Source of the DNA: an uncultured Bacillota bacterium
Lineage (GTDB): Bacteria > Bacillota > Clostridia > Oscillospirales > Oscillospiraceae
Direction of reading: 5' to 3'
NCBI GenBank assembly: GCA_937890735.1
Contig: CALACZ010000129.1
Span: 1-30,037 of the forward strand
Length of the DNA: 30,037 bases
The notes beneath the pieces were generated by a model. It saw only the letters and a program-made list of their open reading frames with translations, was not told the DNA's origin and ran no database searches. Made by a program: the position numbers and the translations under genes. Below, one piece after another: positions 13,068 to 20,811 of this stretch. The stretch's first letter is position 1; each line of letters opens with the position of its first letter.

Positions 13068-13706
13068 ATGAACTATGCCGGAATGCCCATGGGAATGTGG
13101 GCGCTGTTCGCGGGGTCGTTTCAAAAGCACCTGACCGACGTGCTCGGCTACGACGAAGCGGCTGCCAAAGAGATCACCAAGGCGGCAAAACCGAAATACC
13201 GTCAGATCATCGCGGACGTGCCCGAATTTGAAAAGGCGGACCGCTTCAAGATGAATCTCGTCAACTGCGCCATGCTCTCGGCGTTCATCCTCTCGATGCC
13301 CAGGCGCCCGGAGGTCGCACCGCTGACGGAGTATTACGCAAAGTCCATGATGACAAAGCCCATGCGCTGGTTCTGCCGCAAGAGCGGCAAGAAAAAATTC
13401 ACGCCGCAGGATGTCGCGGGCATGAAGCAGACCGCCGCTCTCCGCGCCGCCGACCGCAACCCGTATTCGTGGAACATGGAGTATTTTGAGTACCCCGACG
13501 GCAGCGGCTATGAGGCGCGCTTTTCCGCCTGCGGCATCTGCACGCTCATGAAAAAGCTGGGGCTTTACGACCTCACGCCCGCCATGTGCCGCCTCGATTA
13601 CACGATGAGCGAGGCAGGCGGCGCGTCGGACTTTGTGCGGGAGTATACTCTCGCCTCCGGCGGGCCGTACTGCGACTGCGGATATAAAAAACGGGCGGCG
13701 CGCTAG
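13068..13706 (+). CDS. Second ATC hydrolase family protein
   Basis: This 212-residue protein is a divergent relative of its upstream neighbour. It shares the layout ...YEARFSACGICTLMKKLGLYDLTPAMCRLDYTMSEAGG...REYTLASGGPYCDCGYKK, with cysteines C155, C158, C174, C202 and C204 in places that match the first protein's conserved cysteines. The N-terminal half is alpha-helical, with FAGSFQKHLTDVLGYDE and AKPKYRQIIADVP. AAGGAGG precedes the ATG at 13068. Two different paralogues in tandem suggest a heteromeric complex or two successive steps. No transcription terminator is evident after it. The substrate is unknown; family assignment rests on recalled pattern. Confidence 0.72.
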   Translation: MNYAGMPMGMWALFAGSFQKHLTDVLGYDEAAAKEITKAAKPKYRQIIADVPEFEKADRFKMNLVNCAMLSAFILSMPRRPEVAPLTEYYAKSMMTKPMRWFCRKSGKKKFTPQDVAGMKQTAALRAADRNPYSWNMEYFEYPDGSGYEARFSACGICTLMKKLGLYDLTPAMCRLDYTMSEAGGASDFVREYTLASGGPYCDCGYKKRAAR

Positions 13707-13750
13707 TGCATATTTTCGTCATTTTGCACCACATTTTCGCGCGTAAAATC

Positions 13751-13779
13751 TTGCAATTCCGGGGCGTTCATGCTATAAT
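13751..13779 (+). promoter_or_regulatory. Sigma-A promoter of metal-transport module
   Basis: TTGCAA (13751-13756) and a perfect TATAAT (13774-13779) are 17 bp apart, with an extended -10 TGC. It drives the DUF6110-type gene and probably the ATPase and ZIP genes. Confidence 0.82.
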
Positions 13780-13849
13780 CCTGTGACACGGAAAATTAAA
13801 TTTCAGCTGGCGGCGCGCACCGTCAGCGGCTATGTACAGGAGGCAAATT

Positions 13850-14104
13850 ATGAAGCATCTCGGTTTGTTTGCAGCAGGCGTTCTGTTCGGCACTGCGGGT
13901 CTGAAGATCCTCAGCAGCAAGGAAGCAAAATCCGTCTACGCGCACACTACCGCCGCCGCCATCCGCGCGAAGGACTGCGTGATGAAGGCTGTCACCAACG
14001 TGCGCGAGGGCGCGGAGGACATCTACGCCGACGCCAAGTCGATCAATGAGCGCCGCGCGGCAGAGGTCGCGCCGGAGGTCATCGAAAACACTTCTGCGGA
14101 ATAA
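13850..14104 (+). CDS. DUF6110-type small protein, P-type ATPase companion
   Basis: This 84-residue protein starts MKHLGLFAAGVLFGTAGLKIL, one hydrophobic glycine-rich segment that could be a membrane anchor. A helical charged part follows (SKEAKSVYAHTTAAAIRAKD, CVMKAVTNVREGAEDIYADA), and it ends in an acidic tail. It matches a small family (I recall it as DUF6110) that sits almost always next to a P1B-type ATPase in gut Clostridia. The function is unknown; a chaperone or regulatory subunit of the pump is a guess. AGGAGG precedes the ATG at 13850; an in-frame ATG six codons earlier lies upstream of that site. It is the first gene after an excellent promoter. Confidence 0.78.
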   Translation: MKHLGLFAAGVLFGTAGLKILSSKEAKSVYAHTTAAAIRAKDCVMKAVTNVREGAEDIYADAKSINERRAAEVAPEVIENTSAE

Positions 14105-14108
14105 CTCT

Positions 14109-14364
14109 GAGCGCGTCAAAAGAATTTGACGCGCTCTCAAACGAAACCCGCTTCGCTGGGCTTTCGTTTGAAAAAGCCTGCACCCTGCCGCGCGCATAAT
14201 TTTTTGTGCAAGCACAAAAAATTCCACACTTGCAGGGCGTGAAGTATTTTTGCCGACGCGCATGTCGCCGGCAAAAATGATTCACATCCTTTTTGCGCCT
14301 GCGGGCGCAAAACTCTGCGAGGCTTTTTGTCCGTATGTGGGGAGCTGCAGATTTGCGGCTCTCC
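14109..14364. repeat. Array of six consecutive hairpins
   Basis: Between the DUF6110-type gene and the ATPase, six inverted repeats stand side by side. H1: 12-bp perfect arms 14109-14120/14125-14136. H2: 10-bp arms 14137-14146/14162-14171. H3: 12-bp perfect arms 14198-14209/14212-14223, enclosed by CCTGCA/TGCAGG. H4: 10-bp arms 14246-14255/14269-14278. H5: 9-bp arms 14291-14299/14304-14312. H6: 10-bp arms 14339-14348/14355-14364, followed by TTACTTTTT. No protein frame explains the stretch. H6 with its T run resembles a terminator placed just before the ribosome-binding site of the ATPase. Confidence 0.85.
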
Positions 14365-14391
14365 TTACTTTTTGGAGGTTCAAGCAAGTCT

Positions 14392-16482
14392 ATGAAATGT
14401 CTCATTCTCCACCAGACGCCCGGGCGGCTGCGCGTGCACCTTGCGTGCCGCACCATGTCGCTGCGCGAGGCGGATATTCTGGAGTATTATCTGCGCGCCG
14501 TTCCGGGCGTGCAGAACGTCAAGGTGTATGACCGCACGCAGGACGCGGTCATCGCCTACACCGGCAGCCGTGACGGCGTGATCGCCGCGCTCGCGTCCTT
14601 CTCGTTCACCTCCGAGCAGGCGCTCGCGCTCGCGCCGGATCATACGTCCCGCGCGCTGAACCGCGAATACGAGGATAAGCTCGTCTTTACGGTCTGCCGC
14701 CGCGTCATCTCGCGCCTGTTCCTGCCCGCGCCAGTCACCACGGCGCTAGCGCTCATCCGCTCGGTCAAATACATCCGCCATGGGCTGTCCGCGCTGCTGC
14801 GCGGCAAGCTGTCCGTGGCTGTGCTGGACGCGACCGCCGTCACCGTTTCGATGGTCCGCGGTGACTTCCAGACGGCGGGCTCGGTCATGTTCATGCTGCG
14901 CCTGGGCGAGATCCTGGAGGAGTGGACGCACAAAAAGTCCGTTGCCGATCTCGCGGGCGCGATGTCGCTGAACGTCGATCACGTCTGGGTGAAAAGCGGC
15001 GAAACGGAGCTGCTCGTCCCCATCGGCGACGTGAAGCCCGGCGATCTCATGGTCGTCCGCACCGGCGGGCTCATCCCGCTCGACGGCAAGGTCGTAGACG
15101 GCGAGGCGGCGGTCAATCAGGCGTCGATCACCGGCGAGTCTCTGCCCGTCGCCAAACGTCCCGGCAGCCTTGTTTACGCGGGCACGGTCGCCGAGGAGGG
15201 CGAATGCGTCGTGGAGGTGCAAAAGGCGCTCGGCAGCGGGCGCTATGACCGCATCGTGCGCATGATCGAGGAATCCGAAAAGCTCAAATCCACCGCCGAG
15301 GATAAGGCGGCGCGCCTTGCCGACCGGCTCGTGCCGTACACGCTGGGCGGCACGGTGCTCACCTACGCGCTCACGCGCAACGTCACCAAAATGCTGGCGG
15401 TGCTGATGGTCGATTTCTCGTGCGCGCTCAAGCTCGCCATGCCCATCGCCGTGCTCTCCGCCATGCGCGAATCGAGCCACCATCATATCTCCGTCAAGGG
15501 TGGGCGCTTCCTGGAGGCGGTATCGAACGCCGACACCGTCGTCTTTGACAAGACCGGCACGCTGACCTATGCCGTCCCGGCAGTCTCCTGCGTCGTCCCG
15601 TTCGGCGGGCGCGACGCGGAGGAGATGCTGCGCCTCGCCGCGTGCCTGGAGGAGCACTATCCCCACTCCATGGCGACCGCCGTGGTCGAGGAGGCCAAGC
15701 GCCGCGGGCTGTCGCACGAGGAATACCATTCGCAGGTGCAGTACATCGTGGCGCACGGCATTTCCAGCATGGTCGAGGGGCGCAAGGTCGTCATCGGCAG
15801 CGCGCACTTCGTTTTTGAGGACGAAGGCTGCACCATCCCGCAGGACGAGATGGAGAAGTTCGACGCCCTGCCCGCGCAGGATTCGCACCTGTATCTGTGC
15901 ATCGCGGGCACGCTTGCCGCGGTCATCTGCATCAGCGACCCGCTGCGTGCCGAGGCAAAGGACGCCATCCGCGCGCTGCACGAATGCGGCATCCGCAAGG
16001 TCGTCATGATGACGGGCGATAACCGCAAGACCGCCGCGTGTGTGGCGCAGGAGGTCGGCGTAGACGAGTTCTATGCCGAGGTCCTGCCGGAGGATAAGGC
16101 GGCATTCATCCGCCGCGAGCGTGCCGCCGGACATACGGTCATCATGATCGGCGACGGCGTGAACGACTCCCCCGCCCTCTCGGAGGCGGATGCTGGCATC
16201 GCCATCTCCACCGGCGCTGCCATCGCGCGCGAGATCGCGGATATTACCATCGCATCGGAGGATCTGTTCGAGCTCGTCACGCTGCGAAAGATCAGCCGCG
16301 CGCTCATGGCGCGTATCCACCGCAACTACCGCTCCATCGTGGGCTTCAACTTCGGGCTCATCGTGCTGGGCGTGGCGGGCATCCTGCCGCCCACGACCTC
16401 CGCGCTGCTGCATAACGCCTCCACGCTCGCCATCAGCCTCAAGAGCATGACGAACCTGCTCCCGGATGAAAGGGAGTCCTGA
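14392..16482 (+). CDS. P1B-type heavy-metal translocating ATPase
   Basis: This 696-residue membrane pump moves a transition metal at the expense of ATP. The first 75 residues form an HMA-like fold (HQTPGRLRVHL, VPGVQNVKVYD) without the CxxC metal site. The actuator domain has ITGESLPV (T247-S250), the phosphorylation loop is DKTGTLT (D386), and the hinge is GDGVNDSPAL (587-592). The transmembrane metal motif before the P-domain, normally CPC or SPC, reads DFSCALKLAMP (S343, C344, K347), so it lacks both the proline and the first cysteine. That points to a non-copper substrate, with iron, manganese or zinc as candidates. TGGAGG precedes the ATG at 14392. Its TGA overlaps the ATG of the ZIP gene. 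The hairpin array lies just upstream. Confidence 0.92.
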   Translation: MKCLILHQTPGRLRVHLACRTMSLREADILEYYLRAVPGVQNVKVYDRTQDAVIAYTGSRDGVIAALASFSFTSEQALALAPDHTSRALNREYEDKLVFTVCRRVISRLFLPAPVTTALALIRSVKYIRHGLSALLRGKLSVAVLDATAVTVSMVRGDFQTAGSVMFMLRLGEILEEWTHKKSVADLAGAMSLNVDHVWVKSGETELLVPIGDVKPGDLMVVRTGGLIPLDGKVVDGEAAVNQASITGESLPVAKRPGSLVYAGTVAEEGECVVEVQKALGSGRYDRIVRMIEESEKLKSTAEDKAARLADRLVPYTLGGTVLTYALTRNVTKMLAVLMVDFSCALKLAMPIAVLSAMRESSHHHISVKGGRFLEAVSNADTVVFDKTGTLTYAVPAVSCVVPFGGRDAEEMLRLAACLEEHYPHSMATAVVEEAKRRGLSHEEYHSQVQYIVAHGISSMVEGRKVVIGSAHFVFEDEGCTIPQDEMEKFDALPAQDSHLYLCIAGTLAAVICISDPLRAEAKDAIRALHECGIRKVVMMTGDNRKTAACVAQEVGVDEFYAEVLPEDKAAFIRRERAAGHTVIMIGDGVNDSPALSEADAGIAISTGAAIAREIADITIASEDLFELVTLRKISRALMARIHRNYRSIVGFNFGLIVLGVAGILPPTTSALLHNASTLAISLKSMTNLLPDERES

Positions 16483-17264
16483 TGCAGCTGCAGGCGTTTT
16501 ACGGCATCCTCATCCCGTTTCTCGGCACAACGCTCGGCGCGGCGTGCGTGTTTTTCCTCAAAAATGCGCCCGGCGATAAGGTGCAGCGCTCGCTCACCGG
16601 CTTTGCCGCCGGCGTGATGGTGGCGGCAAGCGTTTGGAGCTTGCTCATCCCCGCCATCGAGCAGTCGGCGCACCTCGGCGCGCTGGCGTTTCTGCCCGCG
16701 TTCATCGGCTTCTGGATCGGCGTGCTGTTTCTGCTGGCGCTCGATCACATCATCCCCCACCTGCACGCGCGCAGCGGGCAGACGGAAGGTCCGAAAAGCC
16801 ATTTGCAGCGCACGACCATGATGCTGCTGGCGGTCACGCTCCACAACATCCCCGAGGGGATGGCGGTGGGCGTTGTGTACGCGGGCTTCCTGTCCGGCAG
16901 CGCACAGATCTCGGCGGCGGGCGCGCTGGCGCTGTCGCTCGGCATCGCCATCCAGAACTTCCCCGAGGGCGCGATCATCTCGCTGCCGCTGCGCGCAGGC
17001 GGGATGAAAAAATCCAAAGCGTTTGCAAACGGCGTTCTGTCCGGCGTGGTCGAGCCGATCGGCGCGGTGCTCACCATCCTCACCGCGCAGCTCGTCATCC
17101 CGGCGCTGCCGTATCTACTGAGCTTTGCCGCCGGGGCGATGTTGTACGTCGTGGTGGAGGAACTGATCCCCGAAATGTCGCAGGGCAGCCACTCCAACAT
17201 CGGCACAGTCTTTTTCGCCGTCGGCTTCAGCGCCATGATGGTGCTCGATGTCGCACTCGGATAA
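16482..17264 (+). CDS. ZIP family metal transporter
   Basis: This 260-residue membrane protein has about eight helices and belongs to the ZIP (ZupT-like) family, which moves zinc, iron or manganese. The binding motifs of helices 4 and 5 are HNIPEG (121-126) and NFPEG (159-163), followed by a conserved GVVEPIGA and a VVEELIPE motif in helix 7. The loop between helices 3 and 4 holds a short histidine stretch (DHIIPHLHAR). The start ATG overlaps the stop of the ATPase (TGATG), so the two are coupled. An importer next to an exporter-type ATPase is unusual. Either the ZIP protein works outward or the two serve different compartments or conditions, such as spores; this cannot be settled from sequence. 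Confidence 0.92.
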   Translation: MQLQAFYGILIPFLGTTLGAACVFFLKNAPGDKVQRSLTGFAAGVMVAASVWSLLIPAIEQSAHLGALAFLPAFIGFWIGVLFLLALDHIIPHLHARSGQTEGPKSHLQRTTMMLLAVTLHNIPEGMAVGVVYAGFLSGSAQISAAGALALSLGIAIQNFPEGAIISLPLRAGGMKKSKAFANGVLSGVVEPIGAVLTILTAQLVIPALPYLLSFAAGAMLYVVVEELIPEMSQGSHSNIGTVFFAVGFSAMMVLDVALG

Positions 17265-17285
17265 TACACTTGAGGAGGGAGCAGC

Positions 17286-17780
17286 ATGACGCTCATCGCC
17301 GCCGCAGCGCGGAATATGATCGACTTTTACCGCGGCAATGCGCATGACATCGCGCATTTTCTTAAGGTCTGGGCATACGCGCGGACCATCGGCGAGCTGG
17401 AGGGGCTGGACGAGCACACGCAGCAAACGCTGGAGCTTGCCGCCATCGTGCATGACATCGCCTGCCTGCTCTGCCGCGAAAAATACGGCAGCGCCGACGG
17501 CAAAAAGCAGGAGCTGGAAAGCCCGCCGCTGGTGGACGCATTCTTCGCCGCCCTGCCCGTGAGTCCCGAGGACGCCGCGCGCATTTCGTGGCTCGCCGCG
17601 CACCATCACACCTACACCGACGTCAACGGCATCGACCACCGCATCCTGCTGGAGGCGGATTATCTCGTCAACGCCGACGAGAGCGGCTATTCCCGCGCCA
17701 ACATCGAGACCGCCCGCGCGAAAATCTTCCGCACCGCCGCCGGCACGCAGCTGCTCGATTCCATCTATCTGCGTACATAA
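17286..17780 (+). CDS. HD domain phosphohydrolase-like protein
   Basis: This 164-residue protein carries an HD domain: NAHDIAHFLKVWAYA (first metal-binding H), AAIVHDIACLLC (the HD pair), AAHHHTY and EADYLVNADE (final Asp). HD proteins of this size commonly hydrolyse nucleotides or cyclic nucleotides; the substrate here is not known. AGGAGGG lies 7 nt before the ATG at 17286, 21 nt after the ZIP gene, and a terminator follows, so it is likely the last gene of the metal-transport operon. Whether it is functionally tied to metals is unclear, although HD enzymes use Mn or Fe. Confidence 0.85.
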   Translation: MTLIAAAARNMIDFYRGNAHDIAHFLKVWAYARTIGELEGLDEHTQQTLELAAIVHDIACLLCREKYGSADGKKQELESPPLVDAFFAALPVSPEDAARISWLAAHHHTYTDVNGIDHRILLEADYLVNADESGYSRANIETARAKIFRTAAGTQLLDSIYLRT

Positions 17781-17786
17781 GGAATT

Positions 17787-17820
17787 GCCCCCGCGCGAAC
17801 CTCTCGCGCGGGGGCTTCGT
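17787..17820 (+). terminator. Terminator of metal-transport operon
   Basis: A 12-bp stem GCCCCCGCGCGA with complement (17804-17815) and loop ACCTC is followed by TTCGTTTGTT. Confidence 0.88.
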
Positions 17821-17903
17821 TTGTTAAAAACCGCGCAGAGTTCCTCCGCCGCCGTGATTTTCGCCATTGGCGAACAGTTATGTCATATCGTCAAATCCGT
17901 GAA

Positions 17904-17933
17904 TTGCAACTTGCCGTTTCGTTGTGCTACAAT
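17904..17933 (+). promoter_or_regulatory. Sigma-A promoter of yedF operon
   Basis: TTGCAA (17904-17909) and TACAAT (17928-17933) are 18 bp apart with an extended -10 TGC. The yedF start is 46 nt beyond the -10. Confidence 0.65.
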
Positions 17934-17978
17934 ATGAATAACGCTTGAACCGCTACACATTCAGGGAGGTTTTTACTT

Positions 17979-18587
17979 ATGATCCAGGTCAATGCCATCG
18001 GGGACGCCTGTCCGCTGCCCGTCATCAAAACCATGCACGCCCTGCAGGAGCTCGGCGGCGCGGGCACGGTCGAGGTGCTGGTCGATAACGAGATCGCCGT
18101 GCAGAATCTGACGCGCCTTGCCGAAAGCAAGGGCTGCGCCATCCAGACGGAGCAGCGCGCCGACAAGGAATACCGCGTCACGCTCACCACAGAAGGCGCG
18201 GTCGCCTCCACCGGCGACGAGGCAAACCTCTGCACCGTCCACGCCGCAAAGGCAAAAACGGTCGTTGTCGTCTCCGCCGACCATATGGGCGAGGGCAGCG
18301 ACGAGCTGGGCAGAATTCTGCTCAAGGGCTTTCTTTTTGCCCTCACACAGATGGAAACACTGCCCACCACCGTCCTGTTCTATAACGGCGGCGCGCGCGT
18401 CACCTGCGAAGGTTCGCCCTCGCTCGACGATCTGCGCAAGCTCCGGGATCTGGGCGTGGAGATCCTCACCTGCGGCACCTGCCTGAACTTCTACGGGCTG
18501 ACCGACAAGCTGCAAGTCGGCGAGGTCACGAATATGTATGTGATCGCCGAAAAGCAGATGCAGGCGGACCGCATCCTGCGTCCGTGA
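17979..18587 (+). CDS. yedF: Sulfurtransferase-like selenium metabolism protein YedF
   Basis: This 202-residue two-domain protein has a TusA-like N-terminus with the sulfur/selenium-carrying cysteine C11 in GDACPLPVIKT. Its C-terminal DsrE-like domain, from about residue 95, has VVVVSADHMGEGSDELG and TCGTCLNFYG (C165, C168). This fusion is the family known as selenium-metabolism YedF, which co-occurs with SelD and selenium-dependent molybdenum hydroxylases. It probably hands selenium or persulfide to an acceptor. AGGGAGG lies before the ATG at 17979. It is the first gene of a tight three-gene unit with a DUF3343 protein and a cysteine desulfurase, the usual arrangement. No selD is in the window. 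Confidence 0.9.
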   Translation: MIQVNAIGDACPLPVIKTMHALQELGGAGTVEVLVDNEIAVQNLTRLAESKGCAIQTEQRADKEYRVTLTTEGAVASTGDEANLCTVHAAKAKTVVVVSADHMGEGSDELGRILLKGFLFALTQMETLPTTVLFYNGGARVTCEGSPSLDDLRKLRDLGVEILTCGTCLNFYGLTDKLQVGEVTNMYVIAEKQMQADRILRP

Positions 18588-18829
18588 TGCGCCGGAAGCG
18601 CCCGGCGCTGGTGCTGACCTTCGCCTCCACAGCGCAGGCGATCGCCGCCGAAGCGCTCTTTACAAAAAGCGGACTGCCGGGGCGGATGATCCCAGTCCCC
18701 GCGCAGGTCGCCGCCGGGTGCGGACTGGCGTGGAAGGCAGAGCCGGAGGACAAGCAGGCTTTGCTCGATGCACTCGCGCAGACGGGCTATGCCTACGAAG
18801 CCTGCGCCGTCGTGGAGATGTTCGCGTAA
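18587..18829 (+). CDS. DUF3343 putative Se/S carrier protein
   Basis: This 80-residue protein (MRRKRPALVLTFASTAQAIAAE...) fits DUF3343: the TFASTAQAIAAEALF helix, GRMIPVPAQVAAGCGLAWK with the single conserved cysteine, and a C-terminal YEACAVVEMF. That cysteine would carry sulfur or selenium between the desulfurase and its acceptor. The ATG at 18587 overlaps the TGA of yedF (TGATG); a GTG one codon earlier is an alternative start. It lies 10 nt before the cysteine desulfurase. The family is confident; the carrier role is inferred from the neighbours. Confidence 0.87.
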   Translation: MRRKRPALVLTFASTAQAIAAEALFTKSGLPGRMIPVPAQVAAGCGLAWKAEPEDKQALLDALAQTGYAYEACAVVEMFA

Positions 18830-18839
18830 GGAGATTTGT

Positions 18840-19973
18840 ATGATCTATCTTGACAACGCGGCAACAACGCTGCACAAACCGCCCGCCGTCGCCGAAGCGG
18901 TCGCCGTCGCGCTCGCCACCGCCGGAAACGCCGCGCGCGGCGCGCACGGTGCGTCGCTCAGCGCGTCCCGCGCTGTGTTTGAAACGCGGCAGAAGCTCGC
19001 GCAGCTCTTCGGCTGCCCGCGCGCGGACCATGTGGTGTTCACCATGAACGCCACCGAGGCGCTCAACATCGCCATCTACGGGCTGCTCGCCCCCGGCGAC
19101 CATGTCCTCTCCACCGACCTGGAGCATAACTCCGTCCTGCGCCCGCTCTACGACCTGCAAGCGCGCGGCGCGGCAGTCGATTTTGTCCCGGCGGACAGGT
19201 CTGGAAACGTCTGTTACGACGATTTTGAGCGCCTGTTCCGTGAGAATACGAAAGCCGTCGTCTGCACGCACGCCTCCAACCTGACGGGAAACGTCCTTGA
19301 CCTCGCGCGCATCGCCCGCATGGCGCACGCGCACGGCGCGCTGCTCATCGCCGACGCGTCGCAGACCGCCGGGGCGCTGCCGATCAGCATGGCGGAACTG
19401 GGCATCGACGTGCTCTGCTTTACGGGGCACAAGGCTCTGATGGGTCCGCAGGGCACGGGCGGGCTGTGCATCCGCCCGGGCGTGGACGTCCGTCCCCTGC
19501 TGCGCGGCGGCACGGGCGTGCATTCCTATGACAAAGATCAGCCGCCGATGTATCCCACGCGGCTGGAGGCGGGCACGCTCAACAGTCACGGCATCGCGGG
19601 GCTGAACGCGGCGCTGGACTATCTTTTGCAGGAGGGTGTCGCCAAAATCGGGGCGCGCGAACGCGCGCTCATGCGCCGCTTTTATGACGCGGTGCGGGAG
19701 ATCCCCGGCGTGAGCGTCTACGGCGATTTTTCGCAGCCGGGGCGCGCCGCCATCGTCTCGCTCAACATCCGCGGCTATGACTCTTCCGAGGTCGCCGACG
19801 TGCTGTTCACCGACTACGGCATCGCCACACGCCCCGGCGCGCACTGCGCGCCAAGGATGCACGAAGCGCTCGGCACGGTCAAACAAGGCGCAGTGCGCTT
19901 CAGCTTTTCCTGCTTCAATACCGAGCAGGAAGTCGATGCCGCCGCCCGCGCCGTCCGCGAGCTCGCGGAGTAA
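18840..19973 (+). CDS. Cysteine desulfurase family protein (class V aminotransferase)
   Basis: This 377-residue PLP enzyme of the SufS/NifS class would release sulfur or selenium from cysteine or selenocysteine as an enzyme-bound persulfide. It starts MIYLDNAATTLHKPPAV, with the typical first strand and threonines. Further marks are FTMNATEALNIAIYGL, DLEHNSVLRPL, LIADASQTAGALPI, the Schiff-base lysine K198 in CFTGHKALMGPQGTGGL and the catalytic cysteine C336 in RPGAHCAPRMHEALGT. It belongs to the subgroup that sits beside YedF and DUF3343 rather than the suf operon. AAGGAG precedes the ATG at 18840. The operon ends in a terminator. Confidence 0.92.
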   Translation: MIYLDNAATTLHKPPAVAEAVAVALATAGNAARGAHGASLSASRAVFETRQKLAQLFGCPRADHVVFTMNATEALNIAIYGLLAPGDHVLSTDLEHNSVLRPLYDLQARGAAVDFVPADRSGNVCYDDFERLFRENTKAVVCTHASNLTGNVLDLARIARMAHAHGALLIADASQTAGALPISMAELGIDVLCFTGHKALMGPQGTGGLCIRPGVDVRPLLRGGTGVHSYDKDQPPMYPTRLEAGTLNSHGIAGLNAALDYLLQEGVAKIGARERALMRRFYDAVREIPGVSVYGDFSQPGRAAIVSLNIRGYDSSEVADVLFTDYGIATRPGAHCAPRMHEALGTVKQGAVRFSFSCFNTEQEVDAAARAVRELAE

Positions 19974-19987
19974 GCCTGAATATCGAA

Positions 19988-20015
19988 AGCAGCTGCCAGA
20001 AGGCGGCTGCTTTTT
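19988..20015 (+). terminator. Terminator of yedF operon
   Basis: AGCAGCTGCC pairs with GGCGGCTGCT around AGAA and is followed by TTTTGACATTTTT. Confidence 0.88.
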
Positions 20016-20048
20016 GACATTTTTCGGGCAAAAAAGTTCAAAATGGTC

Positions 20049-20077
20049 TTGCAAGCGCCGCCGGAGCGTGCTACACT
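20049..20077 (+). promoter_or_regulatory. Sigma-A promoter of methyltransferase operon
   Basis: TTGCAA (20049-20054) and TACACT (20072-20077) are 17 bp apart with an extended -10 TGC. A small hairpin GGGGC/GCCCC (20091-20110) and the double palindrome follow in the leader. Confidence 0.65.
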
Positions 20078-20114
20078 AGTGCCGTACCGAGGGGCTTTAT
20101 TTTTTGCCCCATAG

Positions 20115-20147
20115 GTTAGACATATCTAATTGTTAGACATCTCTAAT
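20115..20147. promoter_or_regulatory. Tandem GTTAG-N6-CTAAT operators, sites B1 and B2
   Basis: GTTAG ACATAT CTAAT (20115-20130) is followed one base later by GTTAG ACATCT CTAAT (20132-20147), centres 17 bp apart. Both are palindromes of the same type as sites A and C. They lie about 30-60 nt downstream of the predicted transcription start and 33 nt before the first start codon, a place where a bound repressor would block elongation. Confidence 0.72.
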
Positions 20148-20180
20148 TCCAGAAAGTTCTGAGAAAGGTCTGAGTTCTGT

Positions 20181-20798
20181 ATGGCATTCTTGGATAACAC
20201 CCGCAAGCCTGTCGGCTTCGGCGGCAAGGTCATGGTGCGCATGATGAATCTGCTCCACGGCACGATGGCGCATTGGGGGATGCAATTTCTGCCCCTCGCG
20301 CCGGACGCGCGCGTGCTGGACTGCGGCTGCGGCGGCGGCGCGAACATCCGCACGCTGCTGAAAAAATGCCCGCAGGGCATCGTCAAGGGCGTCGATTACT
20401 CCGCCGTCAGCGCCGAGACGGCGCGCAAGCTCAACCAGCGCGCCATTGCGGATAACCGCTGCGCCATCTGGCAGGGCGGCGTGGAGCGACTCATCTTCGC
20501 CAGCGCGTGGTTCGACGTGGTCACGGCGTTTGAGACCGTCTATTTCTGGCAGGATCTGCCGCGCTGCTTTGCGGAGGTGAACCGCGTGCTCAAGCCCGGC
20601 GGGACGTTTTTCATCTGCAACGAATGCGGCAGCGGCAATCCCTGGGAGTCGCGCGTGGACGGGATGCACGTCCCCACGGACGACGAACTGCGCGCCGCGC
20701 TCACGCAGGCGGGCTTCGGCAGCATCGAAATGCACGCCAACAAATACGGCTGGCACTGCGTGCTGGCACGCAAGGACACGGCGGAATGCCGGCAATAA
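20181..20798 (+). CDS. Class I SAM-dependent methyltransferase
   Basis: This 205-residue methyltransferase has motif I VLDCGCGGGANI (about residues 45-56), then VKGVDYSAVSAE (motif II) and WFDVVTAFETVYFWQDL with VLKPGGTFFICNE (motifs III-IV). The acceptor is not evident. The N-terminal MAFLDNTRKPVGFGGKVM is shared, in my memory, with a group of small methyltransferases common in gut Firmicutes of unknown target. The ATG at 20181 has only a moderate ribosome-binding site (AGAAAGG, spacing about 12). It is the first of four genes spaced by 13-14 nt, behind two GTTAG operators. A role in modifying a small secreted or metal-binding molecule is a guess. Confidence 0.85.
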   Translation: MAFLDNTRKPVGFGGKVMVRMMNLLHGTMAHWGMQFLPLAPDARVLDCGCGGGANIRTLLKKCPQGIVKGVDYSAVSAETARKLNQRAIADNRCAIWQGGVERLIFASAWFDVVTAFETVYFWQDLPRCFAEVNRVLKPGGTFFICNECGSGNPWESRVDGMHVPTDDELRAALTQAGFGSIEMHANKYGWHCVLARKDTAECRQ

Positions 20799-20811
20799 GG
20801 AGGAACTTATC

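Noticed and set aside
14746..16413. 555-codon frame antisense to the P-type ATPase
   Set aside because: Same cause: arginine-, histidine- and aspartate-rich composition and no ribosome-binding site, while the sense strand has every ATPase motif.
20115..20147. CRISPR-like direct repeat
   Set aside because: Only two 16-bp units one base apart, each a palindrome; they fit operator sites, and no spacer or cas gene is present.
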